A stretch of DNA of 64,000 bases from Caballeronia sp. NK8 (GCF_018408855.1 NZ_AP024326.1:744001-808000), one strand, 5' to 3'; shown: positions 1 to 9,416, counted from the first letter of the stretch. The notes: a model not told the origin generated them from the sequence alone. Translations and numbers: made by a program.

Positions 1-267
1 CGAATTTCTCCTGAGCAGGGATATGCGCAACCCCGTCGGATCGGGCGATTAAAACGTCCGCAGTACCCGTGCCTGACGGATCGACGTTACTGCGTGAGAC
101 GAAGCTGATCAAACTTCGACGATCTAACAGATCAACAACCAATTCTGGTAAGCGAAGAGTGGTCCGCCTCGGGACTCTACCGAGAATAATCTCAGGCATA
201 GGGAATGCGTGATAGCGAAGACTCCCGCATCCACCTACTGCTGCGTTACTTCACCAAAGGTTCGTTT
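1..267. other. Left edge, no gene recognised
   Basis: No reading frame here has a credible start, ribosome binding site or recognisable product. It probably holds the promoter of the membrane protein that follows, but I see no clear -35/-10 pair. Confidence 0.4.
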
Positions 268-828
268 ATGTCTCTTATTCTTGCTGGTCGGTTCGATACG
301 TTCGAGAAAGCAGAGCGCGCGCGTCAACGCCTTTTGGATACAGGGGTAACTCAAGAAGATCTGTCGATTGTCTATGTGTCGCCGCAAGGTCAGCACTCGC
401 GGACCCCGATTGGTGGGGATTCAATGAGTGACCAAGGAGCCAAGTCCGCGCACAAAGGGGCATGGAAAGGCGTCGCAGCCGGAGCTCTGGTGGGCGGCGC
501 AGTGGGCGTTGCCATCTTTCTCGGCTTCAAGACTCCCTGGGTCACCGTGTTTATCGGCATCGGACTAGGTGCGTATATCGGTTCATTGGCTGGCGCGATG
601 TCGCATACCCGGAAAGCCAAACAGGGAACTGTCAACCCCATGGAGACGGCTGAACATGCGCGTCATTCAGGCGTATTACTCGCGGTTCATGTATCCGAGG
701 AGAGTGTGGCGGGCGCCACCTCGGTGCTGCAAGCTGGTGGCGCGATGGATATCGAGCGAGCTTCAGGTCAGTGGCAGCAAGGGGCATGGGCTGACTTCGA
801 TCCGACCAAGGCACCCCTACCCGTTTGA
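268..828 (+). CDS. Glycine-zipper membrane protein, unknown function
   Basis: A 186-residue protein. The ATG at 268 is preferred over an in-frame ATG at 205 because AAAGG lies 7 bases upstream and the protein then opens with a compact domain (MSLILAGRFDTFEKAERAR). That N-terminal part resembles domains that precede glycine-zipper segments in Burkholderiaceae stress proteins. Two close hydrophobic glycine/alanine-rich segments follow at about residues 66-110, interrupted by a short lysine/threonine stretch, and then a soluble C-terminal domain. It is probably an inner-membrane protein. Exact function is unknown. It stands alone, with no operon partner on its strand. Confidence 0.7.
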   Translation: MSLILAGRFDTFEKAERARQRLLDTGVTQEDLSIVYVSPQGQHSRTPIGGDSMSDQGAKSAHKGAWKGVAAGALVGGAVGVAIFLGFKTPWVTVFIGIGLGAYIGSLAGAMSHTRKAKQGTVNPMETAEHARHSGVLLAVHVSEESVAGATSVLQAGGAMDIERASGQWQQGAWADFDPTKAPLPV

Positions 829-1153
829 AACCTGCGCGCCCAAGTCCTTCGCGCTCCCGCTGGGGGCGTCTGGGATCAATTACTCGTTATGCATCACGCA
901 CTCGCGACACGATTCCGAGATGACGGCTGTCCCCGTTGTTGCCTCTTCTATGCTATCGGCAAGACGTCGATGAAATGCCGGCCATGACCGTCAGGCGCCG
1001 TGGAACACGCCGCGCGGGAAGGCCGGCCGATAGCGCTCGTCAAGTCCTGCTGCTGGAAGTTCAGCGTTAATCGCCTGTCGGGTCTCAACGGAAAAGGGAT
1101 TCTGGTCATGCAACGCACTCCTTTAAGTCAAGGACATGACCAGGTTGCTGACT
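829..1153. other. Intergenic stretch, no gene seen
   Basis: Short open frames occur on both strands, but none has a plausible start site, composition or recognisable motif. It lies between two convergent genes, so a terminator is expected; I could not identify a convincing hairpin. Confidence 0.4.
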
Positions 1154-1327
1154 TTAACTATTTGCTTCACCGTCGGGTGAGGGCTCTTCCTTTGTCTCTT
1201 CGCGCTTGATATGGGGCTTTTTACCGGGTTGCGGCGCATGTTCCGCGTGAGGCGCGATATCTTCACCTTGATGCTTTTTCTCCTGCTGCACTTTCTTGTC
1301 GTGCGCAACATTGCGAGGATCAGTCAT
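1154..1327 (-). CDS. Small charged hydrophilic protein (57 aa)
   Basis: A 57-codon gene with a strong AAGGAG ribosome binding site 5-6 bases before its ATG. The product is almost entirely polar: rich in Lys, Glu, His, Gln and Pro, with a histidine/proline-rich middle and a lysine/glutamate-rich C-terminus, and no hydrophobic core. It is therefore probably intrinsically disordered. Such small charged proteins are common in Burkholderiaceae near stress genes. I assign no function. The same DNA carries a longer open frame (1123-1311) that lacks a ribosome binding site and is rejected. Confidence 0.65.
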   Translation of the reverse strand: MTDPRNVAHDKKVQQEKKHQGEDIAPHAEHAPQPGKKPHIKREETKEEPSPDGEANS

Positions 1328-1496
1328 GGCACTCCTTGATTGGTGGCGATGGCGCGGGAAATCGTGGCGCTCTTATTTAGGCGCAGGTTTCGGACCCGCC
1401 AAAGGTCGAAGGTGACAATTCCTGTGAAGAACAAATGTCTTGGGGGTTTGCAGTTCGGGGTAACCTTACTGTGACCCCGTCCGTACTGCCGGCCGA

Positions 1497-1721
1497 CTCA
1501 CCGCCAATGCTCCCGCGAGTGTCGATTTGAATGACCCGGTCAACTTCGAGGCGGGCGATCAGCATCGACAACGCCCGCGTGTAGGCACGATCCGTATAGT
1601 GCGCGGACGTTTTGAGCCACTCGCTGCGTCCGGGCCGGTCAGGGACGACGACTCGCACGTCTTAGTCCGCTAGAACGGCGACCAGGCCTTCGAAGTCAAG
1701 GCGCCTGCGCGAGATGCCGTG
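1497..1721 (-). pseudogene. Decayed alpha/beta-hydrolase fragment
   Basis: Reading the minus strand from 1721 gives HGISRRRLDFEGLVAVLAD, then a TAA stop, then DVRVVVPDRPGRSEWL and a stretch ending near IARLEVDRVIQIDTRGSIGG. This follows the N-terminal half of alpha/beta hydrolases: the HG oxyanion loop, the VVVPD..GRG strand and the approach to the nucleophile elbow. The elbow itself (GxSxG) is damaged to DTRGSIGG, and the rest of the protein is missing. An internal stop, a lost elbow and a truncated 3' end mark it as a pseudogene. Identity is inferred from the motif pattern only. Confidence 0.55.
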
Positions 1722-1898
1722 CAATCAGATTACTGTTCGTTTCTCCTTCGCCGGCCACCGCTCGGCATAGGCGAGTTGATGAAAGCCACCGCGTCCAAGC
1801 ACGGAGAGCTGTTTCAGTCGTGGCTATATCGCTTTCGCGTGCAGGAGAAATTCTCGTACGATCGGGGCACGCGTCGATCAAGCGTCAAAGGCCGACGC

Positions 1899-3026
1899 TT
1901 AATCGAACACCACTACCTGTCGGATCGCCTTGCCCTCGTGCAGCAGATCGAAGCCGCGATTGATCTCGTCGAGCCTCAGGCGCCCCGTCAACAGCTTGTT
2001 TACCGGCAACCGGCCCTGCGCATACAAAACGACATAGTGCGGAATGTCGCGCGACGGCACGCACGTTCCGATATAGCTACCTTTTAGCGTCCGCTCTTCC
2101 GCGACGAGACTGACCGCAGGCAGCGGCCAGAGCGCCGTCGAAGGCGGGAGACCCGCCGTGACGGTCATTCCGCCGCGACGCGTGATGCGGTAGGCCAGGT
2201 CCAGCGCGCGAACCGAGCCGGCAAATTCGAAAGCGAATTCGACGCCGCCCGCGCTCAGCTCGCGGATCTGCTCCAGCGCGTTGTCATAACCGGCGTTGAC
2301 CGTGTGCGTCGCGCCCAGCGCACGTGCCTGCTCCAGCTTGGCATCCGACAGATCGATTGCGATGATCTGCCGTGCACCCGCAGCGTGCGCGCCGAGAAGC
2401 GCTGCCAGGCCAACGCCGCCCAGTCCGATCACCGCCACCGATGCGCCCGCGCGCACCTGCGCCGTGTTGACCACCGCACCGACGCCTGTTAGCACCGCGC
2501 ATCCGAAGAGCGCGGCTTCGTCGAGCGGCACGCTGCGATCGATCTTCACGACCGAGCGGCGAGACACGGTTGCATACTCGGCAAATACGGAACATCCGAG
2601 GTGATGGTTAAGTGCCTTGCCGCCGCGCGTGAGACGCCGCCCGCCGGAAAGCAGCGTACCTGCGCCGTTCGCGGCCGCGCCCGGTTCGCACAAGGCCGGT
2701 CGCCCTTCGGCGCAAGGCGCGCAATGGCCGCAGCTCGGCACGAACACGACGACCACGTGATCCCCAACCTGAAGGTCTGTGACGCCCGCCCCCAGTTCTT
2801 CGACGACGCCCGAGGCTTCATGCCCGAGCGCCATCGGCATGGGACGCGGCCGGTCGCCGTTGATCACCGACAGGTCGGAGTGGCACAGACCTGCCGCCGC
2901 GATCTTGATCAGCACTTCGTCCCGGCCGGGCGGCGCCAGATCGATCTCTTCGATGTGCAACGGACGCGTGTCAGCATAGGGCGTGGCCGCCCCCATTTCC
3001 TGCAGCACTGCTGCCTTGATCTTCAT
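1899..3026 (-). CDS. Zinc-dependent alcohol dehydrogenase
   Basis: A 375-residue medium-chain dehydrogenase. The catalytic zinc ligands are Cys48 (GLCHSD) and His69-Glu70 (GHE). The structural zinc is bound by Cys99, Cys102, Cys105 and Cys113. The NAD fold carries GLGGVG near residue 200. The layout matches the class III-like alcohol dehydrogenases that oxidise or reduce short alcohols/aldehydes with NAD(H). Its ATG overlaps the stop of the upstream ThDP enzyme (ATGA), so the two are translationally coupled; GGAGA precedes the start. It is the last gene of a three-gene minus-strand operon. The context suggests it handles an aldehyde or ketone from the ThDP enzyme, but the substrate cannot be read from the sequence. 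Confidence 0.92.
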   Translation of the reverse strand: MKIKAAVLQEMGAATPYADTRPLHIEEIDLAPPGRDEVLIKIAAAGLCHSDLSVINGDRPRPMPMALGHEASGVVEELGAGVTDLQVGDHVVVVFVPSCGHCAPCAEGRPALCEPGAAANGAGTLLSGGRRLTRGGKALNHHLGCSVFAEYATVSRRSVVKIDRSVPLDEAALFGCAVLTGVGAVVNTAQVRAGASVAVIGLGGVGLAALLGAHAAGARQIIAIDLSDAKLEQARALGATHTVNAGYDNALEQIRELSAGGVEFAFEFAGSVRALDLAYRITRRGGMTVTAGLPPSTALWPLPAVSLVAEERTLKGSYIGTCVPSRDIPHYVVLYAQGRLPVNKLLTGRLRLDEINRGFDLLHEGKAIRQVVVFD

Positions 3027-4687
3027 TTCGCTATCTCCGTGACGCGGTGTCTGAGTTCATCGACAAGCACGCGACTATTCTCCGAATAGTCGACCGGGAC
3101 GATGACGAGCTGGACACCGCCCTCCTCGAACGCCGCCTCCAGCGCCGGGGCCAGCCCGTCGGCCGATTCGATGCGTCGTCCTGTTGCCCCATAGGCGTCG
3201 GCATATTTGACGAAGTCGGGATTGCCGAATGTAAGACCCCAATCGGTGAAGCTGTCGACCGCTTGCTTCCAGCGGATCATGCCGTAGGCGTCGTCCTGAA
3301 TGATCAATACGACGAGGTTCAGCTTCAACCGGACGGCGGTCTCGAGTTCCTGCGAGTTCATCATGAAACCGCCGTCGCCGCATACCGCCATCACGCGGCG
3401 GCCGGGATAGAGGAGCGCGGCCATCATGGCCGACGGCAGCCCCGCGCCCATCGTCGCAAGCGCGTTGTCCAGCAACAGCGTGTTGGCACTGCGCGTTCGA
3501 TAACAGCGCGCGAACCAGATCTTGTACATGCCATTATCGAGCGCCACGATGCCCTCGGCAGGCATGACCTCGCGCACGTCGTGAACGATGCGTTGCGGCG
3601 TCAGCGGAAAGCGCGATTCGTCGGCGCGATCGAGCGTGCGTTTGAGGATCCCTTCGCGCAACGGCGCCAGGGCAGCCGCATTCGGCAGCCTGCCTTGCAC
3701 CAGACTGGCAAGACGTGACAGGCTCAGGCCCAGATCGCCCACGACTTCGGCATGCGGGAAGAACACCTGCTCGACGCTGGCCGGCGTGTAGCCGATATGA
3801 ATCACCTTGGGCCCCTTCGGCCCCATGATGAACGGCGGCTTTTCTATGGTGTCGTGGCCGATCGCGAGAATCAGGTCGGCCTGGTCGATTGCCTCGTGCA
3901 GGTAGTCGCGTTCGCTGAGCGCGGCCGTGCCCATCCAGAGTTCGGTGGCTTCGTCGCTGCCGATCGCCGCCACCGTGCCCTTGCCCATCTGTGTGTTGAA
4001 GAACGGGATGCCCGTGCGCCGAATGAAGTCAGTCAACTGCCCGGCGAGCCGCGGCCGGTTGCTGTCCGCGCCGAACATCACGAGCGGCCGCTCCGATCGC
4101 ATCAACAGTGCGGCCGCGCGTTCGATGGCGGCGTCGTGCGCCACCGGTAGTTCGACGGGATGCAAGGGAACGATCGTCACATCGTCGCTCACCTCGACAG
4201 CGGCCACGTCCTCGGGCAATTCCAGATGCACGGGACCGGGACGCTCCTCCGCAGCCAGCCGGAAGGCATCTCGTACGACAGTCGGAATGCTCGCTCCGCT
4301 GACGATCTGCCGCGAGGCTTTGGTGAGCGGCTTCATCGTCGCTACGATGTCGACGATCTGAAAGCGCGCCTGCCTCGAGGTCATGATCGCTTTCTGGCCG
4401 GTGATCAGCACCATCGGCATCGCGCCGAGCTTGGCATACGCAGCGCCCGTGACGAGATTCAGCGCGCCGGGACCGAGTGTCGCCATGCAAACGCCGGGCC
4501 TTCCGGTCAGACGTCCGTGCGTCGCCGCCATGAAGGCCGCCGACTGCTCATGCCGCGTCACGACGAGCTGAATGCTCGAACCTCGCAACGACTCTACGAC
4601 ATCGAGATTTTCTTCACCAGGCACCGCGAAGATGCGCGTGACGCCTTCGTTTTCCAGCGCCTTCACGAAAAGATCGGAAGCTTTCAT
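3023..4687 (-). CDS. Acetolactate synthase-like ThDP enzyme
   Basis: 554 residues, typical of large-subunit thiamine-diphosphate enzymes. The N-terminal Pyr domain has FAVPGEENLD and the activating Glu in VTRHEQSAAF. A central nucleotide-fold domain follows, then a C-terminal PP domain with the metal/ThDP motif GDGGFMMNSQELETA. The family is acetolactate synthase (catabolic AlsS-like). No small regulatory subunit gene is next to it, and it sits with a CoA-transferase and an alcohol dehydrogenase, so a catabolic rather than branched-chain biosynthetic role is likely. The start at 4687 has AAGGAG upstream; an open extension to 4876 looks non-coding. Related decarboxylases remain possible. Confidence 0.85.
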   Translation of the reverse strand: MKASDLFVKALENEGVTRIFAVPGEENLDVVESLRGSSIQLVVTRHEQSAAFMAATHGRLTGRPGVCMATLGPGALNLVTGAAYAKLGAMPMVLITGQKAIMTSRQARFQIVDIVATMKPLTKASRQIVSGASIPTVVRDAFRLAAEERPGPVHLELPEDVAAVEVSDDVTIVPLHPVELPVAHDAAIERAAALLMRSERPLVMFGADSNRPRLAGQLTDFIRRTGIPFFNTQMGKGTVAAIGSDEATELWMGTAALSERDYLHEAIDQADLILAIGHDTIEKPPFIMGPKGPKVIHIGYTPASVEQVFFPHAEVVGDLGLSLSRLASLVQGRLPNAAALAPLREGILKRTLDRADESRFPLTPQRIVHDVREVMPAEGIVALDNGMYKIWFARCYRTRSANTLLLDNALATMGAGLPSAMMAALLYPGRRVMAVCGDGGFMMNSQELETAVRLKLNLVVLIIQDDAYGMIRWKQAVDSFTDWGLTFGNPDFVKYADAYGATGRRIESADGLAPALEAAFEEGGVQLVIVPVDYSENSRVLVDELRHRVTEIAK

Positions 4688-4751
4688 CGGCAGTCTCCTT
4701 GCGACTTCGAACTGCGGGGTATGGGGATGGGAGCGGCTGCGCGGCAGCGGC

Positions 4752-6734
4752 TCATTCATGCATGTATCGTGCGGCGTCGTCGATCGGCTTCCGAGCGACA
4801 TCCCCGCGCTGGCTGACAACAAACGCGCTCGCTTCCGTGTGCGTCCTGAAAATCCGCGATGCGTCGCCTCGCCCACTGAATGCCGCGCCCAGCTTCATGC
4901 GCATGAACGCACTGGCCGTGAACCGCGTGGCCGAGCAGTAATAGCGGGACTGCAATCGCCTCGCCATCGCGAAGTACGCCTCGGCGATCGGTTCGTCGAG
5001 TCGGCAGCCGTCATAGTTGACGATCAGCGACACCTTGTGACCGATGCCTTCACAGAGCGCTTGCATCACGCGGCGCACGCTTTCGATGTCGTCCGTCGAG
5101 CGAATGCCGATGCCTTCGAAGTTCGCAAACAGGGTGTTTCGTTCGGCGTCGTAGCTGAGGCGGCTGCGTAATTGACGTTCGAACAGGATCGACGACAGGT
5201 TCAATATCGGCGGCAGGAAGATGTCCGCGTCCATCAAGCGCACGTCACGCATGATCGGCATGAAGTCCATATGAGCGAGCACGTCGCGCTCCAGATCGAT
5301 GCCCGGTGCGATTTCCGTCAGCTCGAGACCTTCAGGCACGCGCCGAAAGACACACCGCTCGGTCACATAGAGCACGGGTTGACCGCGTTCTGCAGCGAGC
5401 GATCCATTGAACGTGATCTGCTCGACGGATTCGACGAATTTTCTCTTCGTGCCTTCTGTGATGATCGCAAGACGTCCGTCCTCGAGCCGTATTTCGAGAC
5501 CACCCGCCGTAAAGGTTCCCGCGAATACCACGCAACTGGCATTCTGACTGATGTTGATGAATCCGCCGGCACCCGCCAGTCGCGGCCCGAAGCGGCTGAC
5601 ATTTACGTTGCCGCATCGATCGACTTCGGCCATGCCGAGGCACGCGAGATCCAGGCCGCCTCCGTCGTAGAAGTCGAACTGCTGGTTCTGATGCAGGAGC
5701 GCATCGACGTTGATCGCCGCGCCGAAATCCAGTCCGCCCTGGGGCATGCCACCGATGACGCCCGGCTCCGCTGTCAAGGTCAGGTGACTCAGCAGGCGCT
5801 CCTCCGCCGCAACAGCGGCAACGACTTCCGGAACGCCAATGCCCAGGTTGATCACGCCGCCCATTGGCAACTCGAACGCGCATCGGCGTGCGATCACTTT
5901 TCGCTCGTCAAGAGGCGGACTCTTCATGGTGCCGACCGCGACCTTCGTCTGAGCCGAGAATGCGGGGTTGTATGCCGTGCCGTAGGTCTGAGGTTGGGCA
6001 CCGGAACGCGCGAGCACGACACGGTCGACCAGAATGCCTGGAACCACTACCGCTCGCGGATCGAGCGTCCCGCTCGCAACGATCTCTTCGACCTGCGCGA
6101 TCACCAGGCCGTTCGAGTTGTGCGCAGCCATCGCTGCCGCCTGCGCGTCGAGCACGAGTGCTTCGCGTTCCATCGTGATGTTGCCCTCGGGGTCGGCCGT
6201 CGTCCCCCGAATCAGCGCAACATCGAGCGGGAAAACTTTATAGAGAAGCCACGTCTTGCCGTCGATGTCGATCGTGCTGACCAAGTCTTCGGTTGTGGAC
6301 GCATTGATCTTTCCGCCGCCGTGGCGCGGATCGACGAAAGTGCCTAGGCCGACCTGAGTCAGCGTGCCGGCACGGTGAGCAGCGATGTCCCGGTAGAGAT
6401 GCGACATGACGCCGAGAGGCAGGTTGTAGGCCTCGATTAGATCGTCGGTGGCCATCCGAGCGAGCTTCGGGACCAGCGACCAATGTCCGCCGATCGCCCG
6501 CTTGATCAATCCCGGCGTCGCAATCCGGTTGATTCCCTGATCCTTGCCATCACCCGGCGCGGCGGCGAACACCAAGGTCAGATCGCGGGGCGTGCCCGCA
6601 CTGGCAAAACGTCGTTCCAGCGCGATGATGAGTTCGTCCGGCGTGCCGATACCGACGAAGCCGGAGCAACAGACGGCATCGCCGTCGCGAATCAATCCGA
6701 TCGCTTCGTCAGCGGTCACAATCTTGTCTTTCAT
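4752..6734 (-). CDS. Propionate CoA-transferase-like enzyme with C-terminal extension
   Basis: 660 residues. The first ~520 follow the family I CoA-transferases that fuse both subunits (Pct, acetate/3-ketoacid type). The catalytic glutamate is Glu323 in TAEPGVIGG, and the GIGTPDE and NLGIGVPE glycine motifs open the two halves. A ~130-residue C-terminal extension is not part of the usual Pct length; it contains FEGIGIRSTDDIESV and a segment ending in a histidine-rich tail. The enzyme would move CoA between short acyl groups. It is the first gene of the operon with the ThDP enzyme (64 bases on) and the alcohol dehydrogenase. No strong ribosome binding site precedes the ATG. Confidence 0.87.
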   Translation of the reverse strand: MKDKIVTADEAIGLIRDGDAVCCSGFVGIGTPDELIIALERRFASAGTPRDLTLVFAAAPGDGKDQGINRIATPGLIKRAIGGHWSLVPKLARMATDDLIEAYNLPLGVMSHLYRDIAAHRAGTLTQVGLGTFVDPRHGGGKINASTTEDLVSTIDIDGKTWLLYKVFPLDVALIRGTTADPEGNITMEREALVLDAQAAAMAAHNSNGLVIAQVEEIVASGTLDPRAVVVPGILVDRVVLARSGAQPQTYGTAYNPAFSAQTKVAVGTMKSPPLDERKVIARRCAFELPMGGVINLGIGVPEVVAAVAAEERLLSHLTLTAEPGVIGGMPQGGLDFGAAINVDALLHQNQQFDFYDGGGLDLACLGMAEVDRCGNVNVSRFGPRLAGAGGFINISQNASCVVFAGTFTAGGLEIRLEDGRLAIITEGTKRKFVESVEQITFNGSLAAERGQPVLYVTERCVFRRVPEGLELTEIAPGIDLERDVLAHMDFMPIMRDVRLMDADIFLPPILNLSSILFERQLRSRLSYDAERNTLFANFEGIGIRSTDDIESVRRVMQALCEGIGHKVSLIVNYDGCRLDEPIAEAYFAMARRLQSRYYCSATRFTASAFMRMKLGAAFSGRGDASRIFRTHTEASAFVVSQRGDVARKPIDDAARYMHE

Positions 6735-7504
6735 GGCGAGGATCTCGAGTGATGACGCCCGCGCAGGAAGAACGCGGTTGACCGAGTGAGCGTGGAGAGC
6801 TCATCCGGCTGAGTGAAGGGTTGGGCGTCGATGACGAGCTCCGGCCTAATTCGCAATGAAAGAGACACCCCTAATTTGGCGAAGAAGCCTCGTTCGTAGC
6901 AGGCGAAGATGGCTTTGCGGATTACCCGCGCCCGTTTGAGCGAAGGAGGAAATCGAGGAAAGGACTATTGCTGCATTGCACCATTAACGCCATCATACGG
7001 CAGTCTCGTCTGCCGTCAAGTGGCCTTTTTTCGCTTCTGTTGGTACTCCTTCGTTTTACTCTCTCATTCGAATAACACTGATCGTGGTGCCTGACCGTCC
7101 AGGCCAGGGCTCCCCGTAACTTCGACCGCACGGCGAGTCTCCGTCGGAAAAGCAAAGCACGACAAGGGTGCTTTTCACCGCATTTCCTCGTTCGATGAGT
7201 CAATGGCGATTGATTTACCAGTGGCGTTGCCTGACCCGGTATTTGTCTCTACAACCTGGAGTGCTCAGGTACGTCCGTTGCGTCGACAGCGTGATGGATA
7301 CGGTAGGACGGCTCGTAAAAAACGGCGTGCTGATACTTGAGCCGAACCCACGCCAGAACGTTTCATCTAAGTCCACGAGCTTCCCGCCAACAACAAACCG
7401 CGTTATTCATCGATTAGCCAATAGACTGATCGACCAGATCACTTTCACCCTTTCTGACACGTCTGCTCCATCGACGTCCCCTTCTGATTTTGATTGAGCC
7501 ACTC
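6735..7504. other. Long intergenic stretch between divergent genes
   Basis: About 770 bases separate the CoA-transferase operon from the hydrolase on the opposite strand. Several short frames exist, including one at 7168-7497, but they lack ribosome binding sites and recognisable sequence. It must hold both divergent promoters; I cannot assign boxes with confidence. Confidence 0.4.
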
Positions 7505-8545
7505 ATGCCCAGCATTCTCCGCAAACCTAAAGCTGTGTCACCCGCAACAGGCGTCCTCGCCCTAGTCGCCACCGCGGCAGCAGCCGCTGCTTGCTGGAAC
7601 CGCCACAAGGCGAAGCAAGTTGAGCGCACCAATCCACCGCTCGGGCGATTCATCGACGTCGATGGCGTTCGTCTGCACTACACCGACACCGGTACGGGCC
7701 CATGCGTGGTGCTTCTGCACGGCAATACCGTATTGCTTCAGGATTTCGAAGCGAGCGGCGTGACCGGCATGCTGGCAGAAGGTCATCGCGTGATCTCGTT
7801 CGATCGTCCGGGCTTCGGTTATAGCGATCGTCCGCGCAAACGTCTTTGGACGGCGCAAGCACAGGCAGTCTTGTTACAGGGTGCGCTCCAACTGCTGGGC
7901 GTCGATAAGCCAGTCATCATCGGGCACTCATGGGGCACGCTGGTTGCGCTTTCGCTAGCAGTTGATTTTCCCGACCAGGTTCGCGGACTGGTGCTCATTT
8001 CCGGCTACTACTTTCCCTCGGCGCGTTTGGATGTAGCCATGATGGCACCTGTGGCCATGCCCGTGCTCGGCGATGTTCTCAGATACACGGTTTCACCCTT
8101 CACAGGCCGCCTGCTGATAAAGCGAAGCGTGGAGGCGATGTTCGCGCCCGCGTCCATGCCCGACGAATTCTTTGAGGCTATGCCTGCCGAGATGCTGCTG
8201 CGCCCCAGCCAGACTCGTGCGACTTCCGAGGACGCGGCGTTTATGATTTCCGCCGCGGCGCGCCTGCGCGCTCACTATCCATCGATCGAGATGCCGGTGC
8301 GGATCTTTGCTGGCGCGGGCGACGAGATCGTCGATCCGGAATCGCACTCAGCGCGTTTGCATGGCGTCTTGCCGAACAGCACGCTCGATGTCGAGGTAGA
8401 TGCCGGACATATGTTGCATTACAAGATCGCTGGCCTGGTGTGCGCCTCGGTCGCCGACATTGAAGCGCAGACGCCTCATTCTCCTGCCGTAGGCGAGATC
8501 GGCGGTGCGGATGCCAGCTATCCGGACGCCATGTCCGTGTCGTAA
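7505..8545 (+). CDS. Alpha/beta hydrolase with N-terminal anchor
   Basis: 346 residues from the ATG at 7505; a TTG at 7490 is possible. Residues ~12-30 form an alanine-rich hydrophobic segment, a likely signal anchor. The hydrolase fold follows: LLHGN oxyanion loop, FDRPGFGYSDRP, nucleophile elbow GHSWG, acid in GAGDEIVD and catalytic His in DAGHMLHY. All triad members are present, so an active esterase or haloperoxidase-like hydrolase is expected, probably membrane-tethered. The substrate is unknown. The gene is monocistronic. Confidence 0.85.
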   Translation: MPSILRKPKAVSPATGVLALVATAAAAAACWNRHKAKQVERTNPPLGRFIDVDGVRLHYTDTGTGPCVVLLHGNTVLLQDFEASGVTGMLAEGHRVISFDRPGFGYSDRPRKRLWTAQAQAVLLQGALQLLGVDKPVIIGHSWGTLVALSLAVDFPDQVRGLVLISGYYFPSARLDVAMMAPVAMPVLGDVLRYTVSPFTGRLLIKRSVEAMFAPASMPDEFFEAMPAEMLLRPSQTRATSEDAAFMISAAARLRAHYPSIEMPVRIFAGAGDEIVDPESHSARLHGVLPNSTLDVEVDAGHMLHYKIAGLVCASVADIEAQTPHSPAVGEIGGADASYPDAMSVS

Positions 8546-8803
8546 CCAGCGCGGCGGTCGAGAAATCGTGAGCGTGAACGGCAGGTTTTGGTCTGAGCGC
8601 GTGCCTAAAGGGTCAGCCCCAGGCCCGTCTTGCGAGGCATGAAGAAATCGGTGAGTATGAAGCCGCGCTTGCCATTTTTCAGGCTCGGCCTGTTCACTCC
8701 AGAGACGGTCTTACGTGGCGTCAACGACAGGTGACAGGTTGATCCTTTCCCTGCTCGCCTATCTCACGACTTCGCAAGTGCAGGGTCGGACGGCACTTGG
8801 CGG

Positions 8804-9193
8804 GTGCTTTGCAGCCGCTGCTTCAACACCGAAACGGCGCAGTTCCGTGACATGCAGGTATTCGGACATTCGAGCTTTACGCCGCTGCGTCTCCGTGATG
8901 CGGACGACAACGATCACGAATTCCACTTCCGCAGTTTGTTGCTCGGCAATCAGCTCTCCCTGGAGGCATTCGAACTGGCTGGCGACGATGAAGCCGCAGG
9001 CTACCGCTTTCAGATACTTGGCAAACCCCATTTGGGGCCGTTCGCCCTGCTGGGGCAACTGATCCAGAGGATGAAGCGAGCCTTAAACATGAAGCACCTG
9101 CAAGCTTATGCTGGCCGCTTGCAGATCATGGACTTGATCGTTCGAAGCCGGTTTGAATGGAGCGGCATGAAGGCGCTAGTCAGCCATGCGTGA
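8804..9193 (+). CDS. Conserved hypothetical with CxxC zinc-like motif
   Basis: 129 residues starting at a GTG; the frame is open only from 8735 and has no better start. The N-terminus carries CSRCFN, a zinc-knuckle-like pair, followed by an alternating beta-type domain (FTPLRLRDADDNDHEFHF, then QILGKPHLGPFALLG) and a C-terminal helix. I recognise the arrangement from uncharacterised proteobacterial proteins in which a CxRCFN motif leads a ~100-residue domain. The 3' end overlaps the convergent gene by 88 bases. The weak start leaves some doubt about the first residues. Confidence 0.6.
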   Translation: MLCSRCFNTETAQFRDMQVFGHSSFTPLRLRDADDNDHEFHFRSLLLGNQLSLEAFELAGDDEAAGYRFQILGKPHLGPFALLGQLIQRMKRALNMKHLQAYAGRLQIMDLIVRSRFEWSGMKALVSHA

Positions 9194-9411
9194 TCATCGA
9201 CGGACGGCGCATCGAATGGAACGACCTCGGCGCGACGCTTGTGGCGTTCGAAGGATGGTAGTTCCGGCTTGAGATGCTTGACCGAGCGACGAGGCTTGAC
9301 GCCGACTTCGTATGCGGTTTTTGCCAGCTCCGTTTCAACTGGCGGCGCATACTTCGATCCCGCACTCTTCTGTGCATCCCCAGTTGGGTCACCAGCGCTT
9401 GCCAGTCGCAT
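9106..9411 (-). CDS. Small hypothetical protein, divergent from SOS-type gene
   Basis: 101 residues, hydrophilic, with the coherent stretches YAPPVETELAKTAYEVGVKP and VVPFDAPSVDDHAWLTSAF. No domain is recognised. The ATG is preceded by CAGG at 6 bases, and a LexA-type box begins 5 bases upstream, so its promoter would be covered or flanked by the two boxes at 9417-9450. If real, it shares SOS control with the divergent gene at 9464. The overlap with the convergent gene downstream lowers confidence. Confidence 0.5.
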   Translation of the reverse strand: MRLASAGDPTGDAQKSAGSKYAPPVETELAKTAYEVGVKPRRSVKHLKPELPSFERHKRRAEVVPFDAPSVDDHAWLTSAFMPLHSNRLRTIKSMICKRPA

Positions 9412-9416
9412 GAAAC

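Noticed and set aside
1123..1311. 62-aa minus-strand frame
   Set aside because: It overlaps the 57-aa gene at 1154-1327, which has a clear ribosome site and a coherent sequence; this one has neither.
2296..3089. Several long open frames antisense to the alcohol dehydrogenase
   Set aside because: High-GC shadow frames of a well-supported gene; residues are Arg/Ala/Pro-rich without domains.
5172..6347. 391-aa plus-strand open frame
   Set aside because: Antisense shadow of the CoA-transferase; composition is His/Arg/Asp-rich and unlike any protein.
7168..7497. 109-aa plus-strand frame before the alpha/beta hydrolase
   Set aside because: No ribosome site, uneven composition and no recognisable motif.
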